Source: Trichodesmium sp050015995
Lineage (GTDB): Bacteria > Cyanobacteriota > Cyanobacteriia > Cyanobacteriales > Microcoleaceae
Direction: 5' to 3'
NCBI RefSeq assembly: GCF_050015995.1
Contig: NZ_JBNHEP010000047.1
Location: 62,001-126,000, forward strand
Length of the DNA stretch: 64,000 nt
Part shown: in pieces, positions 54,959-64,000 of the stretch
Layout of the letters: each line of letters opens with the position of its first letter
Numbering within the stretch: the stretch's first letter is position 1
Translations under genes and position numbers: made by a program
The notes under the pieces: model-generated
Seen by the model: the letters and a program-made list of their open reading frames with translations, nothing else
Databases searched by the model: none
What the model was told of the DNA's origin: nothing

Positions 54959-56956
54959 ATGAGCTACTGTATTAATCCTAATTGCTCTGACCCAGAAAAT
55001 CATAATAATCCTTTATATTGTACAGCTTGTGGCTCGAAATTATTAATAGAAGGGAAATATCAAGTTGTCAAAAAACTTAGCGACGATCGTGGGGTAGCTA
55101 TCTACGAAGTAGAAGTACAAGTACAAGGAGAAGAAACTACTGAAATTCTCAAAGTATTACATATAGATCGTCAAGAATTTATTTCTCAATTTAAACAACA
55201 AGTGAAGGTATTAGCAGAACTTAATCATTCTGGAGTTCCCCAAGTAAAACCTGGTGCATATTTTACATTTTTGCCGAGAAATAGTAATCAAAAATTACAC
55301 TGTTTAGTTATAGAAAAAATTCCTGGAGAAAACCTACAAACTTGGTTAGCAAAAAACAATTCACCTCTCAGTCAAGAATTAGCTCTTGAATGGTTAACTC
55401 AACTCATAGAAATATTAGACTTATTACACAAAAAACAATTTTTCTATCAAAATATTCAACCGAGTAATATTATTCTTCGTCCCAATTGGCAATTAACATT
55501 AACTAATTTTTCTCTAGAACCACAGTCAGCAGAATCAGATTTTGTTGCCCTAGGATATACGTTTATTTACTTGTTAACTGGTCAACTGCCATCTACATTC
55601 TTAAATTCTGAGAGTAATACATTAAACTGGCGAAGCAAAATTCCTAATATTTCACCAAAATTAGCAGATTTTATTGATGATTTAATCTCAGAAAAACAGG
55701 AGAAAAATACTCAGATACTCTTACAAAGATTAGCAAAATTAAAAGATAATCTATCTCAACCATTAATTCCTAAAAAATCTTCTCCTATTAAGAGAAAGTT
55801 ATTCTTAGGGACTGCAATTTTATTTATGGGATTAGGTGTTACTCAAATTTTTAGTCATTTTCAACAGAGATTAAATCCTGAACGAATTTCTCCAGAAAAT
55901 CAGCAAAGGCAAATTCAATATGACAAACTAGAGAAATTTTTATCTCAAAATAAAGGAAAATTTATAGTAGGAGGAATAATTTTAATCATAGCTATAGGAG
56001 GCAGTCATTTTATTGGTTATTTTCGGATTCATCCCAAACATTTAAGGTTGAGTTTGCCAAACGGAATTTCCTTAGAAGAAACTTTGAGTACAGATTCAGA
56101 AAGAGTTTATTCTGTAGTTATTAGTCAAGATGGAGAAATTTTAGCTTGTGGTAATGGTGATGGTACTATTCAAATTTGGCATCTGGAAATAGGAGAAGAA
56201 TTAGAAATAGAAGAATTAGGCATAATTGAAGGTCATACTAATGATGTAGTGGCGATCGCTATTAGCAAAGATGGAAATATATTAGCTAGTGGAAGTTACG
56301 ATGGCACGATTAAAATTTGGCATTTAGAAACAGAAACAGAACTAACTTTGCAGAGTCATTTTCTCCGAGTTACTTCTATTGCTATTAGTCCTGATGGAGA
56401 AAAATTAGTTAGTGGCAGTAGTGATGATTCTATAAAAATTTGGCATATACCTACAGGGAAAATGCTGCATACTTTCCGGGGGCATTCTGACAGTATTTAT
56501 GCAGTTACTATTAGTCCTGATGGAAAAATTTTAGTCACAGGTAGTCACAATAATATTAAAACTTGGAATCTCGAAACAGGAATAGAAATTTATACATTAG
56601 TCGGTCATCACGGCAGAATTTTATCTGTTACTGTTAGTCCTGATGGAAACAAAATAGCTAGTGGTAGTAGCGATAAAACTATTAAAATTTGGCAGCTAGA
56701 AACAGGAAAACTTTTACGCACTTTACGCGGTCATACTAATGATATTAATTCTGTAGTTATTAGTCCAGATAATCAAACTTTAGTTAGTGCAAGTAACGAC
56801 CATACCATCAAAATTTGGCATCTAGAAACAGGGAAACTTTTACGCACTATTAGAGGACATTCTCGGTGGGTTAGTTCCGTTGCATTTAGTCCTAATGGAG
56901 AAATTTTAGCTAGTGGTAGTTTTGATCAAACTATTAAACTTTGGAAATTGGGATGA
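54959..56956 (+). CDS. zinc-ribbon pseudokinase with WD40 propeller
   Basis: This is a 665-residue protein. Residues 1-30 are a zinc ribbon (YCINPNCSDPENHNN, YCTACGSKLL). Residues 35-260 have a protein-kinase fold, but the catalytic loop reads FFYQNIQPSNIIL instead of HRDIKPSN, and DFG is replaced by TNFSL, so it should be catalytically dead. A membrane helix follows near residue 335 (FIVGGIILIIAIGG). Residues 375-665 are seven WD40 repeats (ISPDGEKLVSGSSDDSIKIW type). The ATG at 54959 gives the usual MSYCxNPNC start; an upstream TTG is also in frame. In the family, active kinase-WD40 fusions exist in cyanobacteria. The role may be a scaffold. Confidence 0.85.
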   Translation: MSYCINPNCSDPENHNNPLYCTACGSKLLIEGKYQVVKKLSDDRGVAIYEVEVQVQGEETTEILKVLHIDRQEFISQFKQQVKVLAELNHSGVPQVKPGAYFTFLPRNSNQKLHCLVIEKIPGENLQTWLAKNNSPLSQELALEWLTQLIEILDLLHKKQFFYQNIQPSNIILRPNWQLTLTNFSLEPQSAESDFVALGYTFIYLLTGQLPSTFLNSESNTLNWRSKIPNISPKLADFIDDLISEKQEKNTQILLQRLAKLKDNLSQPLIPKKSSPIKRKLFLGTAILFMGLGVTQIFSHFQQRLNPERISPENQQRQIQYDKLEKFLSQNKGKFIVGGIILIIAIGGSHFIGYFRIHPKHLRLSLPNGISLEETLSTDSERVYSVVISQDGEILACGNGDGTIQIWHLEIGEELEIEELGIIEGHTNDVVAIAISKDGNILASGSYDGTIKIWHLETETELTLQSHFLRVTSIAISPDGEKLVSGSSDDSIKIWHIPTGKMLHTFRGHSDSIYAVTISPDGKILVTGSHNNIKTWNLETGIEIYTLVGHHGRILSVTVSPDGNKIASGSSDKTIKIWQLETGKLLRTLRGHTNDINSVVISPDNQTLVSASNDHTIKIWHLETGKLLRTIRGHSRWVSSVAFSPNGEILASGSFDQTIKLWKLG

Positions 56957-57129
56957 GAATCAATTATTAGTTATAAGTTATTGGCTAAAAGAATGTAGTC
57001 TATTCTGAAAAAAATCAAACTTTCCTTCCTAATTTTCTGTCCCCCGTAAAATTATATTTATGCTACTATTAAGTATATTAAAAATCCAGTAGCGGTTACT
57101 TACAAAAACAAAAAAATCAGGTAACTGAA

Positions 57130-57894
57130 ATGACATTCATAAAAGAAACAGAAATTATTTATCCAGAAAGTGACGGTTTACCTTTGGCAGACAACACCAT
57201 TCAATTTCGTTTTATTACTACTATTGTGGGAGGTATTGCTGGTATCTATAAAGATAACCCCAATGTTTTTATTGCTGGAGACTTATTTTGGTATCCCAAA
57301 GAAAAACAATCTTGGGTAAAACAAGCTCCCGATGCTATGGTAGTTTTTGGACGCCCTCAAGGAGATAGACATTCTTATAAACAGTGGGAAGAAGAGAATA
57401 TTCCTCCCCAAGTAGTATTTGAAATTGCCTCTCCTAGTAACACTATTACTGAGTTGGAAGTAACAAAGTTAGAGTTTTATTCCGAATATGGAGTCGAAGA
57501 ATATTATGTCTACTATCCAGACACCGGGAGATTAAAAGGATGGTGGCGTCAAGGAGAAGTGATGATTGAGATAGAAGAAATGGAGGGTTGGGTAAGTCCG
57601 AGAATCGGAATTCGTTTTGAAAAAGAAGGTAAAGAATTAGAAATTTATCGACCAGATGGGGAACGTTTTGGCACTTATGTAGAAATTCTGGAGCAGAAAG
57701 AGCGTGAGAAACAAAATGCCCAACGGGAAGCAACTGCACGTCAACAACTCGAACGGGAAAGAGATTTAATTATTCAACAGCAGCAAGAAGCTATTCCTCG
57801 TTTATTGAGTATGGGTTTAACTGCCGAACAAGTTTCAAATGCTCTTTCCTTGCCTTTGGAAGTAGTGCAGAAGTTTATAGATACAGACATTTAG
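57130..57894 (+). CDS. Uma2 family (PD-(D/E)XK) nuclease-fold protein
   Basis: This is a 254-residue protein. Residues 1-160 are a Uma2/DUF820 domain with a restriction-endonuclease-like fold: QAPDAMVVFGRP carries the core Asp, VVFEIASPSNT the Glu, and KLEFYSEYGVEEYYVYYPDTGRLKGWW closes it. Residues 185-235 are a Glu/Arg/Gln coiled coil, and the end (MGLTAEQVSNALSLPLEVVQKFI) is a small helical motif. Uma2 proteins are highly expanded in cyanobacteria and their substrates are unknown. ATG 57130 lies 173 bases after the WD40 gene. It is probably a separate unit. Confidence 0.88.
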   Translation: MTFIKETEIIYPESDGLPLADNTIQFRFITTIVGGIAGIYKDNPNVFIAGDLFWYPKEKQSWVKQAPDAMVVFGRPQGDRHSYKQWEEENIPPQVVFEIASPSNTITELEVTKLEFYSEYGVEEYYVYYPDTGRLKGWWRQGEVMIEIEEMEGWVSPRIGIRFEKEGKELEIYRPDGERFGTYVEILEQKEREKQNAQREATARQQLERERDLIIQQQQEAIPRLLSMGLTAEQVSNALSLPLEVVQKFIDTDI

Positions 57895-57984
57895 TTCATC
57901 AAAAAATTTCTCAGGACTTGGGCAAACTAATCAATAAACCGAGTTTATTGCCTTGATAATTGTCTTTCAAACGACAAAGTTTAG

Positions 57985-59490
57985 TTGTTGACATCCTCCC
58001 GACATCAAATCAGAGATTATGATGCGGGATTCCCATCCATCAAAACAACCGAAGTTGCTTAAACTTAGGGCGGGTTGACACATCTAGGGAATCTGCTGAT
58101 TTAGAACCAGTCTTACGTCTCCTCCGTGTCCGATAAATAATCGACCGTTGACCCTTCCCTCCGGGACGCTACGCGAACGGCGACTTTATTGAAAAGTGAT
58201 AGCTGCACAGGATTATCTAATACTTTTTTAGTCTCAACCTTGGTTATCGGTTGATTAACTGTTTCTACAACAGATTCAGTATTAAGAATATTTACAGCAG
58301 CATTGATATCTCTATCGTGAAATGTTCCACAATTTAAACAAGTCCATTCACGTTTGCGCAGCATTCCGCAGGAAACATTTAGTTCTTTCTTTCCTCCTTT
58401 AAATCCACAATGAGAACATTTTCTTGTAGTTGCCTCCCATCTATCAATAACTCTAAATTCTCTCCCATATTTCTCACATTTTGCTTCAGTTAAAGTTCTA
58501 AATTGTCTCCAACCTAAATCACTAATTGCTTTAGCTAACTTGCGATTCTTAATCATGCCAGAAACATTCAAATCTTCTAGTACAATAGTGTCGTACTTTT
58601 TAGCTAAATCCGTAGAAAATTTGTGTAAGAAATCAGTCCTAATATCTTTGATTTTGTATGAAGTTTAGCTACTCTTAACCTAGCTCGATCGCGGCGTTTA
58701 CTACCTACTTCAGTTCGAGCAAACTTACGCTGAAACTTAGCTAACTTTTTCAGATTCTTTTTAAGTGGTTTTGGTGCATTAATCTTTTCACCGTTGCTCA
58801 AAGTTGCAAAAGTAGAAATGCCTAAGTCAAGGCCAATTGAATTATCAGTTTTAGGTAGAAATTCCGCATTAGTTTCCACTACAAAACTAGCAAAATATCT
58901 ATTAGCTGAATCTTTGATGATCGTTACAGAAGTAGTCTGACTAGCTAATGGCCTTGACCAAACTATTTGAATTTTACCTACTTTTGGTAGATAGATTTTA
59001 TCTTGACCAATCTTGTAATTAGCTCCGACAAATCTAGCAGCTTGTCTAGACTTTCTAATGCATGAATTTAGGAGGTTTTACTTTAGTCCCTTTACTCTGG
59101 CGAGTACAACTATTAAAGAAGTTTTTATATGCTTCGTCTAAATCTTTGAGAGACTGTTGTAGTGGAGTAGAAGCTACTTCTTTTAACCAAACCAACTCTT
59201 TCTTAGCGCTTGTGATGAATTGCTTAGTTAAATCAGTATATGAAGGTTTCTTTTCTCCAGAAATATACAACTGATTACAATGTGCTAATGATTGATTCCA
59301 AACATATCGACAACAACCAAAAAGTTGATTTAATGCGCGTTATTTGAATATGATTAGGGTAGATGCGATATTTGTATCTGGATTTCAATGTTTTTGATCT
59401 ATTACTAACACGTTCATAGTTTTATTATAGCATGGGTTGGCATTCCCATACGACGCTCCCGTGGCAGGAGAGCGCGGGTCTTCTGCCCAC
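57985..59490 (-). mobile_element. IS200/IS605-type element with dead tnpB
   Basis: The right end is at about 57985-58060, where the minus strand reads GGATGGGAATCCCGCATC and GTCGGGAGGATGTCAAC, typical of these elements. The left end is near 59430-59490 (inverted GCGCGCTCTCC / GGAGCGTCG hairpins). There is no tnpA. The tnpB inside is broken. Confidence 0.65.
58113..59414 (-). pseudogene. tnpB: TnpB RNA-guided nuclease, broken
   Basis: The frames on the minus strand are pieces of one TnpB. They begin at MNVLVIDQKH and LFGCCRYVWNQSLAHCNQL (two frames), then YTDLTKQFITSAKKELVWL, GLDLGISTFATLSNG (RuvC Asp), TIVLEDLNVSGM (RuvC Glu) and the zinc-finger part CSHCGFK, CLNCGTFHDRDINAAVNIL (RuvC Asp). 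Several frameshifts or stops separate them. A short repeat (58352-58370) adds residues between the two zinc-finger CxxC pairs, and a second repeat adds VAVRVASRREGS near the end. It cannot make an active nuclease. Confidence 0.85.
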
Positions 59491-59534
59491 ATTAGATAAA
59501 TCTGGTTTCTTTGTGTAAGTCCTAGTTAGGGTTT

Positions 59535-59760
59535 TAGGACTTATATCATGTCCGGATAATCAGTGATAAAAAACCTTCTCCCTTTTAACTTTTCTTGCCC
59601 TTCTGCCTTCTACCTTATGCCTTCTACCCTCTGCCTTCCTGAGTCCAAAGTGTAACTATTCAACCGGACATGATATTACGCATAGACCATATATGTAGAG
59701 TTCAAAAACTATAACGTTATAGTTTTTTGCGCTATATGTAGTACCCATGCCTAAGTCCTG
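59535..59760. mobile_element. MITE family F3 interrupted by F12
   Basis: The ends TAGGACTTA and TAAGTCCTG are the outer ends; flanks GGTTT and GCTTT differ at one base. It is split by a 132-bp F12 element plus TTA. Removing 135 bases leaves exactly 91 bp, the size of the other F3 copies. The palindromic AACTATAACGTTATAGTT core is present at 59706. Confidence 0.85.
59544..59675. mobile_element. MITE family F12, nested in F3
   Basis: This 132-bp element has perfect inverted ends TATCATGTCCGG and CCGGACATGATA, flanked by TTA (59541-59543 and 59676-59678). The interior is degenerate GCCTTCT heptamers. Confidence 0.88.
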
Positions 59761-59827
59761 GCTTTGCTGAAATTGATAGACCTGCTTTCAAGAGAAATTA
59801 TAGTACATTTGTATGTGGGAAGTTTGG

Positions 59828-59882
59828 TAATACCAATTTTAGCTTATAAAATCTTACTTTTTACTTCCACGGAACGGTATTA
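59828..59882. mobile_element. short F7 element at the end of the STAND gene
   Basis: This 55-bp copy has ends TAATACCAATTTTA and GGAACGGTATTA. Its right end (TTA on the plus strand) is the TAA stop codon of the gene at 59880. Confidence 0.6.
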
Positions 59883-62402
59883 CTTAACATAAAACAACTC
59901 TGCATCATTTTCTACGCTTTTAGAAAATACTAATCCTATCTCTGTAGCAATCTTTCTTGCTTTTTTCAGATACTTGTGAGCTTGTTGCTGTTGTTCAGGA
60001 TTAACTTGTAAAATAGTTAAACCCAGATAATAGTAATTATAGGCTTGCATAGAGCAAAATTCAGTTCCTTGCAGTAACTCTTCTAACTGTCTATATTTTG
60101 CTAGAGCTTCTGAATATTGACTTTGAGAGTAAAGCCAATTAGCATAACATTGTAGAGGATAAGCTATTGACCATTTTTCGCCTTGATTTACAGATAAATC
60201 CAAAGCTTTTTGATACCATTCTTGTGCTAGTTGTATTTGCTTTTTGCCAGAGTAGTAAGTTGCTAATTCTAACGCTAATAAACATTGTTGATTATTATCT
60301 TCTTGCTTGAGCAATCTTTGAGCTAAATCTAAAACCCTCTTAGCCACTTCAAAAGATTTCATCTCATTAAAACATCTGGCAATATTCCAGAGAATATTAA
60401 ACTTTTTGATCCGGTCTCCTAGCTCATTTTGATTATATTTTTGAAAGAATGTTTGAACTTCAGCTATTTGCTCAATTTTGGGATTAAATAGTAATCGAAA
60501 TAGCTTTTTCAACTCCCTTTTCAACTCTTGAGTAATGCCACCGAGTTTGGCATAAGCTGCTGCTGCCAGGAAATGACGCAAAGCTTTCCTAGGTCTATTT
60601 TTTTCGAGATAAACTGCTCCTAAACCATAAACTGCCAGAGCTTGCCAATAATTTTTACCTGAATTTGAGGCAATTTTATTAGCTTGTTGACAAGCCACTT
60701 CAGCCTTGTGTAAGTTCCCTTGATAACGATAAGCTTTACCGGCGATTGAATAAGCAGACATCCGAGCAAAAGTAACTTGTTCCTCTGACTCATATTTTTG
60801 GCTAGTAATGGCAAGAATTTGCTCACTAATTTTTAGTGCTTGACTATTCTTACCAACTTCTGAATAAATTGTTCCTAGAGGGATAAAAAGGAGAGCTTTT
60901 TTTATTCCTGATAAGTGATTTATAATTTTTTCGCTGCTAGAAATAAACCGCGACATATTATTCCACAGATTAGCTGTTCCCCGAAGATTTTCAATTTTAT
61001 CTGCAGCTAAAACCTGGAACAATAAAACATTGCAACACTCCTCAAAATCTCTAATAACTGCCAAATGTTCAATAGCTTCAAAAGCATATTTCAGAGATTT
61101 TTCCGAGTCAACTTTCTCAACTTCATAGAGTTCGAGATAGAATTGGGCAGCAGCGCGGTTAGCTAACAACCATTCCTTAGACTGCTGCTTTTCATTGCTA
61201 ATTTCCTCCTTTAATCTCTCCTTAGCTTTAGCTTGCATTACCGGATGGAGGTAATAACCACCGTCATCCCACCCAATTAACGCGCGATCGCGTAAAGCTT
61301 TGATTACCCTTTCTCGGCGCGATGCTGGTACATCCCACAACAAACATAAAAGCGCTCCTTTTGCTAAAATAGGAATTTCTTGATAGCGGTAACATCCTAA
61401 GCGACAAAGGAGTTGATAAGCTTGCTGATAATCACCCTTGAGTTTGTCAAACTGCCCTTCAATCAGGTTTTCCAAAGTAGGGTCGAGCAGCAAGTCGTGG
61501 CGATTTTCTTGCCAATATGCGTGTAAATTTCCTGCAAAGTCGAGGCGAATGGCATTGGCAAGAATACACATTGCTTCAGCATTACCACCATAAGTATAGT
61601 GCATTTCGTTTAAAGCACCAGTATCTATCTCAACCTGGTGAGTGTAGAAAAATTCTTGCCAAGCTGCCTCGCTCAACCCTGGCAAACGATAAGTTTCAAC
61701 GATAACAGCAGACTCGCATAATTGTTCGCGACTGGTAATTAGAGTGACAGAGTTTAAACTGGGGTTTGCTAGCATCCTCAAAAGTTCCGCGTAGCAGCGA
61801 TGCTGGGGAACAAAACGACCTCTTTGCAACGCTGTTCCCAGACGGTCGATGAGTATGCCAATTTTTTGTTTACTACTTTCGAGCTTACGTCGTAACCGAT
61901 CTAAAGTAATCCCAAATTCTCTTCCCGGATCTTCAGCAAAATAGCATTGCAACCATTCCTCTATAGCTAATTCCACAGAGATGATATTTTCTCTTTCCAT
62001 AGCGATATGCAATTTGATCGCCAAATCAAACCCTTGAGTATCAAAATAGTAGCGGGCTAAAGTAGTTTTACCTATACCCCCTTGCCCTTGAATGAGAATC
62101 AGTTTAGCCCCTTGGGCAGTAAGTTGGTTAAGGTCATTAATCGCCTCTTCCCGTCCGACAAAATTGGAGTCTGGTGCTATAGCCTTGGTTTGTTCGACAA
62201 TTTCTTGCCAATTCACATTGACAGCTTTGCAAATATCTTGAAAAGTTTGTTGTTTAATTGGTTCTCTGCGCCAAAACCTTCTCAAGGTTGCTTCGGAGGT
62301 ATAAGCAGCCTGTAACCATTGGGGAGAGGCTTTTGTCCAGTTTTTCCTGATTCTAGCCCGCTCCACAATTTTTAGTCCTTGTGGAGATGCTCTGAGGCCC
62401 AT
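59880..62402 (-). CDS. STAND NTPase with N-terminal HTH-like domain and TPRs
   Basis: This is an 840-residue cytoplasmic protein. Residues 1-72 are helical (WLQAAYTSEATLRRFWRREPIKQQTFQDICKAV), resembling a DNA-binding or inline helical domain. Residues 80-330 form an NB-ARC/STAND ATPase: FVGREEAINDL, P-loop GQGGIGKTTLA (105-115), Walker B-like ILIDRLG, sensor LITSR and YRLPGLSEAAWQEFF. A winged-helix part includes HPVMQAKAKERL. Residues 430-840 are tetratricopeptide-type repeats (GKAYRYQGNLHKAEVACQQANK, YYYLGLTIL). STAND proteins switch by oligomerising on a signal; family members regulate transcription or defence. No effector enzyme domain is visible. ATG 62402. The stop TAA lies in an F7 end. 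Confidence 0.85.
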   Translation of the reverse strand: MGLRASPQGLKIVERARIRKNWTKASPQWLQAAYTSEATLRRFWRREPIKQQTFQDICKAVNVNWQEIVEQTKAIAPDSNFVGREEAINDLNQLTAQGAKLILIQGQGGIGKTTLARYYFDTQGFDLAIKLHIAMERENIISVELAIEEWLQCYFAEDPGREFGITLDRLRRKLESSKQKIGILIDRLGTALQRGRFVPQHRCYAELLRMLANPSLNSVTLITSREQLCESAVIVETYRLPGLSEAAWQEFFYTHQVEIDTGALNEMHYTYGGNAEAMCILANAIRLDFAGNLHAYWQENRHDLLLDPTLENLIEGQFDKLKGDYQQAYQLLCRLGCYRYQEIPILAKGALLCLLWDVPASRRERVIKALRDRALIGWDDGGYYLHPVMQAKAKERLKEEISNEKQQSKEWLLANRAAAQFYLELYEVEKVDSEKSLKYAFEAIEHLAVIRDFEECCNVLLFQVLAADKIENLRGTANLWNNMSRFISSSEKIINHLSGIKKALLFIPLGTIYSEVGKNSQALKISEQILAITSQKYESEEQVTFARMSAYSIAGKAYRYQGNLHKAEVACQQANKIASNSGKNYWQALAVYGLGAVYLEKNRPRKALRHFLAAAAYAKLGGITQELKRELKKLFRLLFNPKIEQIAEVQTFFQKYNQNELGDRIKKFNILWNIARCFNEMKSFEVAKRVLDLAQRLLKQEDNNQQCLLALELATYYSGKKQIQLAQEWYQKALDLSVNQGEKWSIAYPLQCYANWLYSQSQYSEALAKYRQLEELLQGTEFCSMQAYNYYYLGLTILQVNPEQQQQAHKYLKKARKIATEIGLVFSKSVENDAELFYVK

Positions 62403-62771
62403 AATTTTTACTTTCTACTGGGTTGATATGGCAATATTCTGGTCATGCCTATTTACTTGGTAGTGCCCCAGGGTAGTTCAAAACTTGAACTTTGCAAGAT
62501 GATTATGTTGTCTATACTACTTTAAGTTTACAGTTTTGCTCAGTTGTGCAGGGTAATTGTAAACAAATTTAACAATTTGAATAGGTAACTGAACAGATTG
62601 AATAGGTAAATGAACGGATAGGTGAACAGATAAATGAGCGATCGCTATTAGATAGCTTCTGTATTCTGAAGAATAATGGGACTTAGACAAAATAGAGTCA
62701 TAAAATAGTCTCAAATATATACAGGTGTTCGGTAGAACAAAAAAAAATTGCCCTATTTAGAGAGATTCAAA
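62403..62771. other. spacer with short direct repeats
   Basis: GAATAGGTAA(C/A)TGAAC units are repeated at 62579-62620, along with a HIP1 octamer at 62637. This is the shared upstream region of the divergent STAND and PEP-CTERM genes, so promoters of both should lie here. Confidence 0.5.
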
Positions 62772-63434
62772 ATGAACAAGTTTTCAATTAAAGGTTTGCT
62801 AGGTATTTTGACTTTATTAGGAGCAACTCAATCTCCTGTACAAGCAGCAACAATGAAAGGATGGTTTGAGATTAGTGGTAAAGCGTCCTACTATGGCAAT
62901 ACTAAAGCTGATATCTATGCCTCTTACAATATAGAGAAAGATAGTCAAGATATGTTTAAATCTGGCACAATAAAATTCACCCAAAAAGATGCAGAAAAAA
63001 ATAGTTTTGATAAATGGAATGGATGGGAAACAAAAGATATAAAAATAACAGATGTCAAATTTGGTAACGATTGGAATATTGAAAAAATGACTTTTAAAGA
63101 CACTATGTTTGACCCCAAACCTCCATCTAGTTTTATAGATATGGGGATTGAAGGTATGATTGATGTGCTAAAACAAACGGGCACTATTACTGATAAATAC
63201 ACAAGAAAAAAAGATAATCGAGATTTCTCACACACTTTTATGATTGATAAGGTTAGTAATACAGATTTTGCTAATAAAAATAGACCTAGTTTTCCTCCTG
63301 TCGTAAATCCTAGTGGAACGCCCGAAGATAGTCCAATTTTAAGTGTTCCTGAACCCACATCAACCCTAGGACTACTAGCATTAGGTAGTATTGGTGCAGG
63401 TTCAATGGTCTTAAAACATCGCCAAAAACGCTAA
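62772..63434 (+). CDS. PEP-CTERM domain protein
   Basis: This is a 220-residue exported protein. ATG 62772 is preferred to an upstream in-frame TTG because GAGAG precedes it and the signal peptide starts there (MNKFSIKGLLGILTLLGA, ends VQAA). The mature part is rich in Lys, Asp and aromatic residues, with no known domain. The C-terminal tag is VPEPTSTLGLLALGS, then a hydrophobic helix and KHRQKR, the exosortase signal. Its stop codon TAA is also the left target duplication of an F11 element that begins at the next base. No close similarity to the PEP-CTERM genes at the start of the window outside the tag. Confidence 0.85.
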   Translation: MNKFSIKGLLGILTLLGATQSPVQAATMKGWFEISGKASYYGNTKADIYASYNIEKDSQDMFKSGTIKFTQKDAEKNSFDKWNGWETKDIKITDVKFGNDWNIEKMTFKDTMFDPKPPSSFIDMGIEGMIDVLKQTGTITDKYTRKKDNRDFSHTFMIDKVSNTDFANKNRPSFPPVVNPSGTPEDSPILSVPEPTSTLGLLALGSIGAGSMVLKHRQKR

Positions 63435-63600
63435 GAGACTCTTTGTAAAGTTTTGTAAGGGAAAGCGTTGGCGGAGCCTAGCGACAGCTGTATCGCCTTT
63501 TGAATTGTAACAACTTGGTTATTTATCCGGTGAGTTTGCAGTCTGCACAACCCAATTTACCAGGGGTAAAAACACTTCATAATTCTTTACAAACAACCTC
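63435..63600. mobile_element. MITE family F11, second copy
   Basis: This 166-bp element has ends GAGACTCTTTGTAAA and TTTACAAACAACCTC, with TAA on each side (63432-63434 and 63601-63603). The left TAA is the stop codon of the PEP-CTERM gene. Confidence 0.88.
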
Positions 63601-63603
63601 TAA

Positions 63604-64000
63604 GGGAGCTAAAAAAAACCCCAATAAATAACTTTGCGAGAAGCCTGCTACATTTCTACTGACCTGGCACGCTTAATTTCTGGCAATAGATTTTTATTGA
63701 TTTTCTCAAGTACGATTGCTTATCTTATAGGGTGCGTTAATGAAATGTTCTGACTCAACTGCATGGTGGTAAATGGTGGGAGGTTTCTGGTAGAGGCGAT
63801 CGCTACATACTAAAAACCGAAAGATAATAAACTGAAAATTGCCGAGATTGTTAATATTTCTTTCATGGTGGGCAATGGTTTGTGAGAATAATTTAGATGT
63901 TATTACTGGCTATTTTTGGCAAGACAACTTCCAGTAACGCAAGAAACTTCAATTAAATAGTCAACTGGAACAAAATTAGAAACCACGAAAGTGTATTTGC
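63604..64000. other. end of window, no gene seen
   Basis: AT-rich sequence with one HIP1 octamer (63797). No frame of convincing length or family, and no clear repeat ends. Confidence 0.5.

Overview
The window is 64 kb of scaffold from a low-GC cyanobacterium, probably a filamentous marine type of the Trichodesmium/Okeania kind. That placement is an inference from GCGATCGC (HIP1) octamers, PEP-CTERM secreted proteins, cyanobacteria-specific families (DUF3285, alpha-E/ATP-grasp pair, NfeD-like mini-protein, sacsin-like ATPase), WD40 and STAND proteins, long non-coding spacers and very many small repeats. Two 100-N blocks (5231-5330, 11911-12010) are scaffold gaps, and both fall inside tandem repeats.

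Layout. 0-9 kb: PEP-CTERM proteins, a cation/proton antiporter, an NfeD-like mini-protein, a stack of nested repeats, a cluster of peptidase-S74-like domain shards, an Xis-like HTH gene and a glycosyltransferase with TPRs. 9-19 kb: two tandem fasciclin genes, a degenerate metallo-beta-lactamase-fold protein, a 143-bp tandem array, and a sacsin-like giant gene cut in two by a 136-bp tandem array. 19-29 kb: the minus-strand trpG, dgkA and ybeY genes, DUF3285, the alpha-E/ATP-grasp pair, a Met-rich zinc-ribbon protein and small secreted proteins. 29-31.6 kb: decayed CHRD and transposase genes. 31.6-44.4 kb: a plus-strand block of small CMD, EthD, SnoaL and DJ-1 family enzymes, an AGE-family epimerase, then two STAS proteins, GlgX, two RsbW-like kinases and an LD-carboxypeptidase. 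This looks like carbohydrate metabolism next to a partner-switching regulatory module. 45-64 kb: a Ser/Thr kinase, an ABC-class ATPase, a HEAT protein, a methyltransferase and an SDR pseudogene, a WD40 pseudokinase, a Uma2 nuclease, a wrecked IS605 tnpB, a STAND NTPase and a third PEP-CTERM protein.

The most distinctive content is the mobile-repeat layer. At least a dozen families of 90-240 bp elements have matching inverted ends, and most have target duplications readable by eye: TANNTA (6 bp), TA, TTA, TAA, CTAA, GTAG, 5 bp and 10 bp. Several are nested inside one another so cleanly that the empty site can be rebuilt. At least six genes have their stop codon, C-terminus or start codon made or bordered by such an element. 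Most short tandem repeats in the window, whatever their motif, have a 7-bp period. No tRNA, rRNA or CRISPR array was recognised.
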